Part shown: positions 1-10,925 of the stretch, piece by piece | Numbering within the stretch: the stretch's first letter is position 1 | Layout of the letters: every line of letters starts with the position of its first letter | Source: Mytilus trossulus | Taxonomy: Eukaryota; Mollusca; Bivalvia; Mytilida; Mytilidae | Reading direction: 5' to 3' | Assembly: GCF_036588685.1 (NCBI RefSeq) | Contig: NC_086379.1 | Location: forward strand, 20,507,862-20,571,861 | DNA length: 64,000 nt | Position numbers and translations under genes: made by a program | The notes under the pieces: generated by a model | Told to the model about the DNA's origin: nothing | Database searches by the model: none | The model's input: the letters and a program-made list of their open reading frames with translations, nothing else

Positions 1-1419
1 CTAGTGTTAGTCTAAAACCTTTAGAAACTTTCACGTACATGTTGGGTCATTGGAATTGTAATCCGTGGACCATGGCTTTGAAAATATGTGGTACATGTAT
101 TTGTATTTAAAGATCAACATATTATGCTATAACAATTATTCACGAAACTATGAAAATTAAACATATTTATAGCAAAAGAGCTAGAAAGATCATGTATGAA
201 GTTTGCATCATATCAACAGAGGTTCAATTGAGCAAAAAGAACAAGCATGTTTCCGTTAGAAATGCCGGCTTTTTGTTGAAAAACGAAACATATTTTGTCA
301 ATAAAACTACAAAACAAAAAGATGATTGCACAGATACTTTATCAGAAATAATGTATGCACACACAATGCAGTTCTCGTAAAAACAAGTGTACGTAAACAT
401 AACATCATGTGTACAGAATGCATTTCACATTCATAATTTACATTACCGGATAACTATTTATGTTATTTTGACAACCCAGGTGTTCATAAAGCACAGCTTC
501 GGTACCCATTACTTAATGTGATATGTAAATTCAATAATTAAAACAGAAATCACCAGTATACATACCCAGGTGTAAAAGAAAACGAGATGCTTTCTCATAG
601 ATAATCCGATTTTTATAACTAAAATTAAACTTCAAAAATTGCATGCGTCCAAAGTACTATTCTGGATTTACCTTTAGGAAAAACACGCATACAATTTTCA
701 AACAATGGTGGTATAAAAAGGAAGAAACATTAAATGCTTTATAACTAAAATAGACATAAAAAGAAGAACCAAGCTTTTCTCTTGTAACTTTTAAACTTAA
801 AAATCTTAAAAGTTTACGATGTGTTGACCGTTATGATTTCTGTTAATCGAAATAACCATGAGGCTTGTGTTTGAATTACAATCCAATGTCGTTTACTTTA
901 ATAAGATACTAATTAATTTCATTTGAAATAAAGATTTTATATTCCAAGAGCCTTTTTGTGTCGATTGAAAATTGTTAAAGGTATTCTAGTGATCATAACT
1001 AAACACGTCTCACCACTATCAATTTTAAAGTTTTACTAAATTCACAACAAAACTATGTCAACTACAATTACAACATGTACTTGTTTTGTCATCATACAAA
1101 ATCTTTAAAGTTAAAATCTGTAAATTGGTATTAAGTATACACTTTGTTATCGAAATGGTTAGAAACGAGGTTTATCATTGGTGAATACGGATTCCTTTTT
1201 TTTTGTAACTTTGGTTTCTCCTACACTTCCATAAAAAAATATAAAAGCAACCATTTAAGCCTTAACGAGTTTGCGTATTTTAGTATATCATACGTCATGG
1301 TTTTATAGTCCTGAGCAAAAGATATTTGCCACTGAACGCTAGGCAATGGAGTATCAATACATTATTCAAACAAACAATTAATCAGACATTGTCTTATCAG
1401 TTTTTCTTTTCGTATTTAG
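1..1419. other. Upstream intron or flank of gene A
   Basis: AT-rich sequence with no exon I can support. The only longer open frame (150-380) is low-complexity and has no domain or splice context. Missing 5' exons of gene A must be further upstream or too short to see. Confidence 0.5.
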
Positions 1420-1689
1420 GGGGATTTTGGTGGCGTAATAAACATCCTGATCCTGTAGATACTTGTCCAAATTCATTAACAGATGTGAAATGTCCTTCTA
1501 AATACCACATTCATATAAAAAATTGCGGATCATATGGTACGACAAGTATTTGTGATGGTATGGACAATACTTGTGCGATAAATGCACTCAAAAGATTATG
1601 CAACGAGAAGAAGAGGTGCTCAACAGATATAAGTAAAACATCATGTCTTTTTCATAAACGATTCGCCACTATTCAGTATACTTGCAAAG
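1420..1689 (+). CDS. Gene A exon: SUEL/galactose-binding lectin-like domain
   Basis: 270 bp, phase 1 to phase 1, acceptor 'tatttag', donor 'aag|gtaag'. About 90 residues with the SUEL-type spacing: KCPSKYHIHI, then a YG motif (GSYGTTSIC), then LCNEKKRCS and a terminal ATIQYTC. SUEL domains (Gal_Lectin family) bind rhamnose or galactose and share C..I.I..a.YG, CngkksC and a final Y.C, all seen here. The open frame extends upstream of the acceptor to an ATG at 1326, but that part lacks domain-like sequence and reads through the polypyrimidine tract, so I treat it as intron. An assignment to another small Cys-rich domain is possible. Confidence 0.68.
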
Positions 1690-4600
1690 GTAAGCATTAT
1701 AACATTTTGTATTGATAAAAAAAGAGACGAATGATACCAAAGGGACATTAAAATTCAAAAGTAGCAATTAACTGAACACACCATGGCGAAAAAAAGAGAA
1801 ACAGACACAAAATAATACACAAACCACAACAAAGGAAACTAAAGACTTTGTATAAAAGTGACACCTTACATATATGAACACGCATTCGAAAATCAATCCG
1901 AATTCCGATAGCTAAATATCTTATTCGAGAGACTCCGTATAAATACTATAAGATATTTGTTGATATTATATGACGATAAAGTGATCTAATGATGCTAGTA
2001 TAACCAGACTTGTAATTGCTAACATCCAGCTAAGCTCTAAATAAAAGTGGCATATCACATCCACGCATTCATGCATTTCAAAATCAATCCAAATTCCGTC
2101 AACAAAAACATCCTTTTCAGAAGAATCCGTATACATGCTATTAGTATAGCATTTTAGTTATTTTACAAATGATGGTCGTTTTTTTGTTAGTATTACTAGT
2201 CTTACAATTGTTAACATCAATTCACGCATACGTATTGTACATACATCAGGATTGATGTAAGCAATCGCACGTCTGGTAATACAAGCATCTTATAAATAAG
2301 TTGTTTGCTACCAGAATTCAAATTGATGATATAATACGTGGATTATACGTGTGACTTTTATTACAGACTAAACATATAAATCGTTCAACACATCAGTGGT
2401 GTATACGTACGACGTAAGCACTAAGTGAGCAGTTCAATTAAAAGAAAGATTTATTTCTTAAATTGACACAAATCAAATGAAATGACTTGTATGGTTATAT
2501 TTATAAATTTACTGTTCACAAAATTTTGAATTATCGAAATACTAAGGCTTTTCTACCTCATGCATATATAACCTAAGCTGTATTTGGCAAAACTTTTAGA
2601 AATGTTTAACTTTGTACTTTATTTGGCCTTTTTGACTTTTTTTTATTCGAGCGGCACTGATCAGTCTGTTGTAGACGACACGCGCGTCTGGCGTAAATAC
2701 AAAATTTAGTCCTGCTAGCTTTGATGAGTTTTTTTACCATGTAGTACAATATATAACTGGTTGTTTGTTTTTATCGCAGCGTTAAATTCATCCGTGTCAT
2801 TTTTTATATTGTTCTCTTCTTGAATAACTACAATATTATAATTGATATTTTTTCTTCTTTAAGGAACAATTGATCATTCAGTCACATCAACCATACCAAG
2901 CACATCATCAGGTTTATAGTAACATCTAAGATAATGCAGACAAAAATGTTTTAATTTTAGAAAAGCTGACTTTGCACAGACATATACAGATATTTTCAGA
3001 GTAAAAAATTTGTAATAGCGTCCAGCACTCCATAAACATGGGACAGTGAACTAACGGTACAACACCAGCAGACATTTAAAAAAGACACTGAATTATCACA
3101 ATGATATAAATCACACGATCCGTATACTACAGTATTCTAAATGTATGCCTGTGGTTTGACATTGATAACTATAACTGTGTGCTTTGCCATTCAAAGTTTC
3201 AAAAAAAGTTTGATATAATCAATTGGTCGTCATTATCTATCTCTTGATAGCATATCAGTACATCCCACGCACGTATTCGATATGGCCAGCATATTCTTAG
3301 TCTCTCGTCCTATCATACAAACTTTATGATTGAAAGTTTTAACTATACATTGATAATCTGGTATTTTTTTCATCAGATCATAGACGTGACACGGTTACTA
3401 CCTCAAATTCAAATGATACTTTTGAATGTAAGTAACTAGTTAGTTTTCTTTAACTTGTGTGCCACTTTGCACTTCCGTAATTAAAGTCCTACTAACTCAT
3501 ACACAATCGAAATACACAATAACAATATGACCCCAAAAATGAGAAAGGAAAACCGAAAAAAATGTAATAATTATTGTATAAACACAAAATGTCCACGTAC
3601 GAACCGAAAGTACAAACCTGAATGTTTTTGATGAGGGTATTCAAACCATAAATAAAACAGGTAAACTAATGCAAACATTTAAACCAAGTAATAGTTTTAA
3701 CTGCCAAAATCCACTGAATTATTAGTTCACAACGAATACAAATCAATCTTGTCCGTGTTTTATTTATAACAAGATGACATAGAATGTTGAAATACATCAA
3801 TTTACATTGATTAATGGCCTGATTTGGTCTGTGTCAAATTATTTGATAAGATGTGGTTTTTATATGTATTTAGAAAACTAGAAATAGTCTAAAACATAAG
3901 TTTTAGAAAATGTTTATTTTGTCGCAGATCCCGAAATGCCGAAACTAAGTCTCGATAAGGACCATCGAGTAGTATCCTATCAAACTTCGCAAAATGCAAC
4001 GAAATACCTTTGTAGTAAAGGATGGGATGATGAGGATGCTGTAGTACTCTGTAGATATTTTAACCAAACCTGGATCGGACATTCCATAGTTGTTGACAAA
4101 CTATTGGATATAACAATTGCTCCTTATTTGGTACATTGTAATGGACTTGAAACCAGTTTGTTTAAGTGTAATTTAACAGAAAATCCAACGAGCTGTAATA
4201 TATCCAAAGTTGCAGGTGCTGTTTGTTGTCAAGGTGAATCAGGGTTAATCAACAAACTGCATGCGGTTTTTTTTACAATTAACATACCATATAAATCTGA
4301 TTAACAAATGTTTTAGAGAGTCTGGCGTTACTAACTTGAGAAATACAACTCAAAAGTCATGGGAAAAAGGAATAACTAACAGTTCAATCAATATCCTTCA
4401 AATATAGAATTCTCAACCCAGGACTAAACAACATTATACTACCATACACCATGAATAATATTATATGTATCGGAAGGAAAGTCATATCAGCTACACATGT
4501 TTCATCAATCATTTTTCTCAATGTAACATGAACATAAGGCTCCTGTTGTTTCATGGCGAATGTACCAGAGTTCAAATGAAGTACAGTAGTTATAATGAGT

Positions 4601-7600
4601 CATTGTGAGACCTTCAACAATGAGAAAAAATATCCATATTGTAAAGCTATCTCACAAGCAAAAAACTGTAAAGCTCTCTTACAACATGTACAAGCCAAAA
4701 ATTCAAATATTTCTTAAATAGAAGGGGATATTGTACACAAAGAGCAGATCAGTATACGATGTAAAGTCTTTCGCGATATCGCAATCGAGAATCACAACTT
4801 ACTACGACACATTGACCATATCATCAACCATGTGTTACACAGATAAATTAAAATAATAACGGTCAACCAAATAATCTTGTTCAGCAGGCATCTATAAATC
4901 ATCAATCATGCTATCATTGATATAAAAATACATTTTTAACTACATCCATGACATCTTTGTACAGTGGTCATATAATCATTTGATGCACAATTTATAGAAT
5001 ATGTGTTTTCTTTTTTCTTAGATGTAAACAGACGAGGGCAATGTGTCAGAAATTCCGTTTCCCAAAAGACCTCAGAAAAACCAGGATCCATAACCTTAGG
5101 TATGATATATATAGCATTACTAGTGTTGCTTATACAAAAAATAATATCTTAATTCAATACACCTCAGTAGCTGAGTTTGTGATCGAGTCACCATTTTAAT
5201 TACGTCTTACAATGTTTACTTTAAAAATTAATAATGTTTAGTTGAAATTTTCAATTTGTCGAGTCCGGTTTATAGTTCACGCTCAACCATTGCAGTCGTC
5301 AAAATATTCATGACGATTATATCATATTAAAAACTGCCAATTAACTTCTGGATTTGGTATTTGAAACACAAGTTGTGTATTATTGGTACAAAGTAAGGTC
5401 TACATTAAAGGTATAATTCAAATTGCAGGTAGTTAAATAATTTTGAAAAATCAATGAAAATGACATTGTTTATTCAATATAGTTAACAAAGTCTTGGAAT
5501 ATGTAATTGTGAGACTTATATTAACAAGCAAGAATCAAAAACAGGGCGAAATGTATCAACGGGATTTGCATATTCACCAAGTCCAAAATCAACAGACAAT
5601 CCAATAACAAAACAGAAACAACGGAATACAATTAATAGTTCAGAAAACACAACATTAAAAACTATAAAGAGCAGTACAAACACATGGTATGATAGTATGT
5701 ACTCCGTAGGTACAGCATGTGTAAGCTCAACTTTTAGCACCGTTCGTGTTGCTCGTGTTAGTACAAACACGGTTATAAATCTTATTCGAAAGATCACATT
5801 TTTGGAAAACAGGACGCGATTGTGGATACAACAGTTGGAACATTTTTGTCATCATCTGTGAAACAAATATTCTATAATGGTAAACCAACTCGAGGTTGCG
5901 TCTGTAAATTTTTTGTGATAAATACAATCTCACCACTTGCATAGCTTGTTACAATAACGTCTGTTTGAGCAGAAACATGGCCATCTATCAAGGCAATATT
6001 TATAGGACATGCAGATTCGTTAATATCACATTGAAGCTCGGAATAATTTATTTCAATTCGTTAATCTGAATCGTCAAAGTTGATCATCAGTTGCTTTCTT
6101 TCGCTTTAGGAGTACACAACCAATGCGCTTATAAATAATGGTCTCGTCCCTATCTGAAATCAAATGCCACACCGAAAACAAAGTTTCTGAGATTCAAAGG
6201 AGTAGGTCCGTTAAGGACCGATTTTGGCCTCAAATTTCAGTTTCATCTGACGAAAGATTTTGACCATTTCTGAAACACTTAAGTGTCTATTTCATTTGAT
6301 TCGAATTTTTTTTGTGAAAGATTTTATCTCATTTAGTCATTAAAAACTCAAGCTTAAATATGAAAAATTTACCAAAATGCGAAAAAATGTCACTTTTCAG
6401 ATGGTTTTTGTCAAAAATGAAAGTGGTCGCATCCGTGTTCATCCTCAATCTTTATATATGTAATGTATTATCATCAAATACACATTCTATTCCAATATTT
6501 TGGATGAACACGAATGCGGCCACTTTCGTTTTACACGGAAACCGTCTAAAATTTAACTAAAATGCTGGAATTGTGTGAAGATTTCATTAATTTAGCATGA
6601 CTTAATGGTGCTAGTACTCAACATATGTGCAGTGTATTGTCAAAAACAGCCAATATTCATGTAGAAGAACCATTCTACTATCCAATAAATAACTAAAAGT
6701 TTACATTTAAACAATTTTGCAAAACTGTTATTTTTGAGCCAAAAAGTGCTCTTACCGGACCTACTCCTTTGAGTAAATAACGAATAAAAATTTCTATCTT
6801 TTTTACTAGGAATTGCTGTTGGTATACCAGTGGCTATTATTGTTGTGGTTTGCGTTATCGTAGTTATTGCGTTCATCCGCCGAAGGTATGTAAAAACATG
6901 TCATAATTTGAGATTTTTGTTTTAATTTTCTTGCAATGACTTGTTTTATGTCAATCATATTATAATGTAGGCTACAATGCATCATATAATGATAAAAGCG
7001 TCACAGGAGATCACGCAATGTGTAAAAGAAACACAGTGTGTAGGTTGAATGTTTGACGATCTTGAATGTGTTGGTAAACGCAAATTATTTTCACCATGAT
7101 ATAAATTTGTTTTCATTCAAGCATATATCTTTTCTAAATAGTTACGACCATATATCAGTATATTAGAAGGGAATACAATTTGATTCTAGGCAATTTCATG
7201 AGTAGAAGTTAGATTTGTTTAGTTATATACCCCCCACCCCAAAATCTGGGTAATAAGAATTAACAGTTTGAACATATCAGTTCAAGTACATGTACTTTAT
7301 CATACTCCATATCATATTGTTGGTAATTGATAAATACGTACATTGTACGACTTACAGTGAATACATTTATGTTTTAATATCAAATGCACAGTTGACATAC
7401 AGAATACAAAAACACCAAAAAGCATACCTGTTAAATACACATTTCCTGATAAAGTCTTGATTAACACCATTTTAGATTATCTTGTAAACCGAAAAACGGT
7501 TGTTTTACTGTATCTCATCTCACTGTCATGTTATCTGCACAGTGTATCAATACCAACATAATTTGTTTTCGTGAGTTCGAAAATATTATTGGAATATTAA

Positions 7601-8815
7601 AAGTGCAAAGGAAAAACAGTTACAGTTATTGTAGTTACTTGCAATGATAATCAGTGAATGGACGAATTAAAATATCGATTTTCGAATAAGATTTATTTTT
7701 ATTAATTGTTGGAAACTAATTTGTTAGGTTTAATTTTGCATAATCCCAAATCACTGTTTTTTCGGTACTCGTTTGGTGTGGATGGTCTGTCAGTTTGTTG
7801 AATCATGTCATACATAGAATATAATTAACGTCTTCTTACTATTTACAAAAACCAACCAGAACGATGAATATGATTGATTAAGTACATGACAATTCTGTAT
7901 CCATATTTAAAAAAAAATACCTATCATGTCTGTTTTGTACACGCATCGTTGTAAATATAATGGAATTTTATTGGACTGCCATACAAGTGAGAGGTTTAAC
8001 GCTTTGAAACCAGGTTTATTCCACAATTTTCTACATTTGAAAATGTCTGCATCTATTCAGTAATATGACAGTTGAATTCCATTCGTGTGATGAGTTTCAT
8101 CATTTCATTTTGCCATTTCATTAGGAACTTTATTTTTTATTTTCCTCAGAGTCCAGTTTTTCTGTGATTTTACTTTTTAATTTACAGGTTTGCCTTAGAT
8201 TATTGTCTTATTAATATTTGTTATCTTGACGCCAATTAGTACATTATGTATAGGACATTTTTTGAAAGATTTCATCACTCATCATTTATTAGACCTTCTC
8301 TTAGACACTCGTAGTTGTAGTTGATTGTTATTTCATATATGAGACCGAAGAGGTAATACAATGTACAAATTTACATTTTTTTACAGAACAAATGCTCTTT
8401 TTACAGATATGTTAGTGAAGATTCGATTCAAAAATGCATTGAAAGTAACAACACTAATGATGACTATGTAGGCCTACAGAACATAGCACTCCCTCAATAT
8501 CTACCAACGAAAAAGGTACCGAATAGCCAATTAACAAAGAACAGCACAAACACGGCACCGACCGAAGACGACCAAGCTTATAGTTATCCATCTACAGACT
8601 CACAATCACCGTATGCGCTATTTGAGGAGGGGGTATATGATCAAACAAATGAACGGAGACATGTAGTTAACGACACCGACGCATACAGCCGTGCAATTGA
8701 TACCTTGTATGATTCTGCAGAACAAAATACAAGACTAGATAGCAAAGAGGAAACTTATGATAATGTTTTTGGACAGAAAACTGAAGATTATTACGACAAA
8801 AGTAAACGAACTTAA
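1420..8815 (+). CDS. Gene A: putative type I membrane receptor, SUEL lectin-like + SRCR-like, tyrosine-rich tail (5' partial)
   Basis: Seven exons join in one frame: 1420-1689, 2864-2911, 3377-3427, 3928-4233, 5022-5099, 6810-6885, 8407-8815 (TAA). Every junction is GT-AG; the first five exons are phase 1 at both ends, the transmembrane exon leaves phase 2 and the last exon accepts it. In order the product has a SUEL/Gal-lectin-like domain, two Ser/Thr linkers, an SRCR-like domain, a juxtamembrane linker, one transmembrane helix and a tail of about 135 residues with many Tyr motifs. The first exon enters in phase 1, so at least a signal-peptide exon lies upstream, not found in bases 1-1419. 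Genes B and C downstream share the transmembrane exon, and C shares the tail. A cell-surface recognition or signalling role is inferred from the architecture. Exon joins are certain in frame but untested by RNA. Confidence 0.72.
1721..1850 (+). repeat. Mussel interspersed repeat fragment (GAGACGAA..ATACCAAAGGGAC family)
   Basis: The text 'gataccaaagggac' near the start and 'ccatggcgaaaaaaag' downstream match a family that recurs in this window: a short forward piece at 33731-33765 and reverse pieces at 9655-9750 and 10370-10470 ('gtccctttggtatctttcg'). I recognise it as a very common mussel repeat. Family name not known to me. Confidence 0.55.
1853..2225 (+). repeat. Diverged tandem duplication, about 190 bp unit
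   Basis: Two neighbouring blocks (about 1853-2037 and 2044-2225) share in the same order: 'aaagtg', 'cacgcattc', 'aaaatcaatcc', 'aattccg', a 'ccgtat' block, and 'cttgtaattgctaacatc' or 'cttacaattgttaacatc'. They lie in intron sequence of gene A and encode nothing recognisable. Confidence 0.5.
2491..2735 (+). repeat. Mussel interspersed repeat ending in CGCGCGTCTGGCGTA
   Basis: It carries the consensus-like text 'actgatcagtctgttgtaga' and 'cgcgcgtctggcgtaa', then 'agtcctgctagctttgat'. Other copies in the window are at 26050-26405, 26665-26965, 35245-35350 (all +) and 48475-48830 (-). Non-coding. Confidence 0.6.
2864..2911 (+). CDS. Gene A exon: Ser/Thr-rich linker 1
   Basis: 48 bp, phase 1-1, acceptor after 'tcttctttaag', donor 'cag|gtttat'. 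It encodes GTIDHSVTSTIPSTSS, a short Ser/Thr-rich spacer likely to be O-glycosylated. Supported only by frame, phase and splice sites, and by its similarity in style to the GPTDTLV linker exon of gene B. Confidence 0.5.
3377..3427 (+). CDS. Gene A exon: linker 2
   Basis: 51 bp, phase 1-1, acceptor 'catcag', donor 'gaat|gtaagt'. Encodes DHRRDTVTTSNSNDTFE. Its opening resembles the D(H/Y)xL/R linker exons of gene B (25022-25072, also 51 bp) and gene C (43834-43866), which supports it as a real shared exon rather than chance. Confidence 0.52.
3928..4233 (+). CDS. Gene A exon: SRCR-like domain
   Basis: 306 bp, phase 1-1, acceptor 'gtcgcag', donor 'caag|gtgaa'. The roughly 100-residue domain shows the scavenger-receptor cysteine-rich pattern: C.KGWDDEDAVVLCRYF, then PYLVHCNGLETSLFKC, then TSCN and GAVCC. 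SRCR domains are extracellular ligand-binding modules of 100-110 residues with six to eight cysteines; six conserved positions plus one extra Cys are present. Several N-glycosylation sequons occur (QNAT, FNQT, CNLT, CNIS). The open frame continues past the donor, but gene B has an exon of exactly the same length, which fixes the boundary. Confidence 0.75.
5022..5099 (+). CDS. Gene A exon: juxtamembrane linker
   Basis: 78 bp, phase 1-1, acceptor 'ttttcttag', donor 'ttag|gtatg'. Encodes a 26-residue segment with a single Cys (RGQCVRNS) and ending KPGSITL. Gene B has a 78 bp exon in the same place (27206-27283) with matching C and SGS(L) positions, so it is homologous. It joins the SRCR-like domain to the membrane helix. 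Confidence 0.6.
6195..6771. mobile_element. MITE-like element with 16 bp perfect terminal inverted repeats
   Basis: The left end 6195-6210 is 'caaaggagtaggtccg' and the right end 6756-6771 is its exact reverse complement. The similarity extends inward imperfectly ('attttggcctcaa' against 'ttttgagccaaaaa'). A second internal inverted pair flanks the centre ('gtggtcgcatccgtgttcatcc' and 'ggatgaacacgaatgcggccac', about 6424-6525). No transposase frame is present. It sits in the intron just before the transmembrane exon of gene A, its end 38 bases from the first exon base. Confidence 0.65.
6810..6885 (+). CDS. Gene A exon: transmembrane helix
   Basis: 76 bp, enters in phase 1, leaves in phase 2; donor 'cgaag|gtatg'. 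Encodes GIAVGIPVAIIVVVCVIVV followed by IAFIRRR, a single hydrophobic helix with a GxxxG motif at its start, one buried Cys and a basic stop-transfer cluster. Genes B (28039-28114) and C (44996-45071) have the same 76 bp exon with the same phase, GxxxG, Cys and Arg cluster. The exon begins only 38 bases after a MITE-like element (6195-6771). Confidence 0.8.
7935..8185 (+). repeat. Mussel interspersed repeat (ATAATGGAATTT..CTGCCATACAAGTGAGAGG family)
   Basis: The ordered text 'ctgccatacaagtgagagg', 'accaggttta', 'ttctacatttgaaaatg' and 'aatatgacagtt' recurs at 14620-14915, 39345-39525 and, more decayed, 9335-9500 (all +), and in reverse at 49885-50060 and 45230-45345. Non-coding; I recognise it as a common mussel family. 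Confidence 0.6.
8407..8815 (+). CDS. Gene A last exon: tyrosine-rich cytoplasmic tail
   Basis: 409 bp from acceptor 'ttacag' to TAA 8813-8815. About 135 residues with Tyr motifs NDDYVGLQ, SPYALFEE, GVYDQTNERRH, DAYSRAI, DTLYDSAEQ and EETYDNVFGQK. YDNV fits a pYxN Grb2-SH2-type site and YVGL a YxxL site; these are motif matches only. The C-terminal 60 residues align closely with the tail of gene C, while the proximal half does not. No enzymatic domain is seen, so signalling would be through recruited partners. Confidence 0.75.
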
Positions 8816-8878
8816 CACCAGGATTTGTAAAACTGCACGAATCTCTTAGCTAACAGTATTGTGTGATAAATTATACCA

Positions 8879-8884
8879 AATAAA
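8879..8884 (+). terminator. Gene A polyadenylation signal
   Basis: AATAAA 64 bases after the stop codon of gene A. A second AATAAA lies at 9198-9203, so the 3' UTR may have alternative ends. Confidence 0.5.
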
Positions 8885-10084
8885 TATGAAATGCTTTAAC
8901 ATTGCTCGAAGTTCTTCCAAATAGTATGGATATTTTTTTTTACACTCATTCTGCTATTTGAATTAGAATAGCCTGTCGATGTTTTTTGTTTGTTCTATGA
9001 GCGTACATGTATATAACATTTATAGCTATTACGTTTTATGGTGTTTTTATATGTCCTTTATTTTTACCTTTACCTTCAGTACAGTGATATATGAAAATAT
9101 GTATAAGTGGTTTGGTATTTTTACATCCCGCAATGGTGTGATTGTATAATTGTCATTTTTTTGTTATTGTCTTTTATGTTTGCTTAATATGATCTTTAAT
9201 AAATAATGTCCATATGCCATGATGTTGTTAAATATATATTTTAATGCATATTGATTAAGATTACAACACAAGGTTTACATAATTATGTAGTAGAACTTTT
9301 AACAATTTTACTTCATATGTATGTTTTTTTTGCACATATAGTGTTGTCTGTATAATGGAATGTATGAAACTGTCATACAAGTAAGATATTTAGCTTGCTA
9401 TTATACCTGAGGAAATTCAGGAATGTGACAGACATTTTCCTTAATTTTGATATGTTTCGGTTATTGATTTTGCCTTTCGATAATAGATGATTGTCCGACT
9501 AAAACAATCTTTTAAGTTCGGAATGTTTGCTGCTTTTTTTCCAATTTAGAAGCAGTAATTAACCTACGTTAAAAAAAAATCCATGTCGGTTATCCACCAT
9601 ATTCTACATAAGAAAAAGTGTGTTCCGAGACAGAAATATCTTTTCTATTCCTTCGATGTGTATGAACTTTTACTTCCGCCATTCCTTCAACTTTATGTTC
9701 GATTTATGAGTTTGACTGTCCCTCTTGTATATTTCGTCCCTCTTTAAAGAACTTTTCATTTTCTATTTCATTTTATGGAAGGCGTATTTTATTCGAAATT
9801 TTACATATTGTGTAAGCTACATGTATTGTTGTGATGTCAACAAATAAGATTGCTGTGGTGTTTTTGTCTACAATCCATTTATACAAAGTCTGTTACAGAA
9901 TATTAATCTGCTGTACATGTATTAAAGGTATTCGTTTATTTTTAATGTTGTGCTTAATTTAAGGTTATATCCTGCTGAAAGTCATACTATTTACATTCAT
10001 GTACTTGAAATAAATGATTGTGTGAGGATTATATATATTCAATAAACATGATATATATAAAATAAAACATGAATATCAATATGT

Positions 10085-10925
10085 TCATGATGAAACTATC
10101 TGAAATTATACAACCATGGTCTAGATTTACTACAACTATCGCATAAGCTCTAAAATGATCCAAGAAATAGAAATCAAGGTCATATAAATCAAATAAGAAA
10201 TGAAGAAACTACAATCCCCTTCCCTTTCATGAATGTGACCTACCGAATTAGACTGTTTACCTGATTTGTAATCACATAAGCAACACGACGGGTGCCACAT
10301 ATGGAGCAGGATCTGCTTACCCTTCCGGAGCACCTGAGATCACTCCTTGTTTTTGGTGGGGTTCGTGTTGTTTATTCTTTAGTTTTCTATGTTGTGTCAT
10401 GGCGTTGTCAGTTTGTTTTAGATTTATTAGTTTGACTGTCCCTTTGGTATCTTTCGTCCCTCTTCTTTTAAAAATATTCAATACATCAAATATAGTTGAC
10501 TTTGAGCTTAGTTTCTAAGAAACACACTTAACCAAGAAAAATTAACATTGACCAATGAACCATGAAACTGATGTCAAGGTCAGATGAACCATACCAAGCA
10601 GACATATACAGCTAACAATTATTCCCTTTAACAAATATATTGGACCTATTGCTTATAGCTTAAGAAAAACAGAACAAAACATAAAACTAAACTCTGAGCA
10701 ATGAAATGTGAAAAAGAGGACAAGGTCAACATGGTCAAATAAAACATGAAGACTGATATGTATATCATAAAATAATTGTATACACCAAATAGAGTTGATG
10801 TATTGCATATAGTATTAGAAAAAAAGACCAAAAGCTCAAAAACTTTACTACAACCTTTGAACCATGACAATGAGGGCATGGTCAGATGACATCTGCTAGT
10901 TGGACATGTACACTTTAGAGTCCTT
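10085..10925 (+). repeat. Bivalve tandem-type repeat, about 165 bp units, with a nested insertion
   Basis: Units repeat phrases such as 'gaccaatgaaccatgaaa', 'caaggtcagatgaacc', 'acatatacagctaacaatt' and 'ggacctattgcttatag' with variations. A different mussel repeat is inserted between about 10205 and 10475: it has 'acgacgggtgccacat', 'agcaggatctgcttaccctt' and 'gttcgtgttgtttattctt'. A reverse copy of that inserted family is at about 50085-50230. Confidence 0.55.

Noticed and set aside
1326..1419. ATG start giving a longer SUEL protein
   Set aside because: The extension covers the polypyrimidine tract and acceptor; the 270 bp phase 1-1 exon fits the gene better.
5516..5942. Overlapping minus-strand frames in a gene A intron
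   Set aside because: No domain, no splice pattern and no counterpart in other copies.
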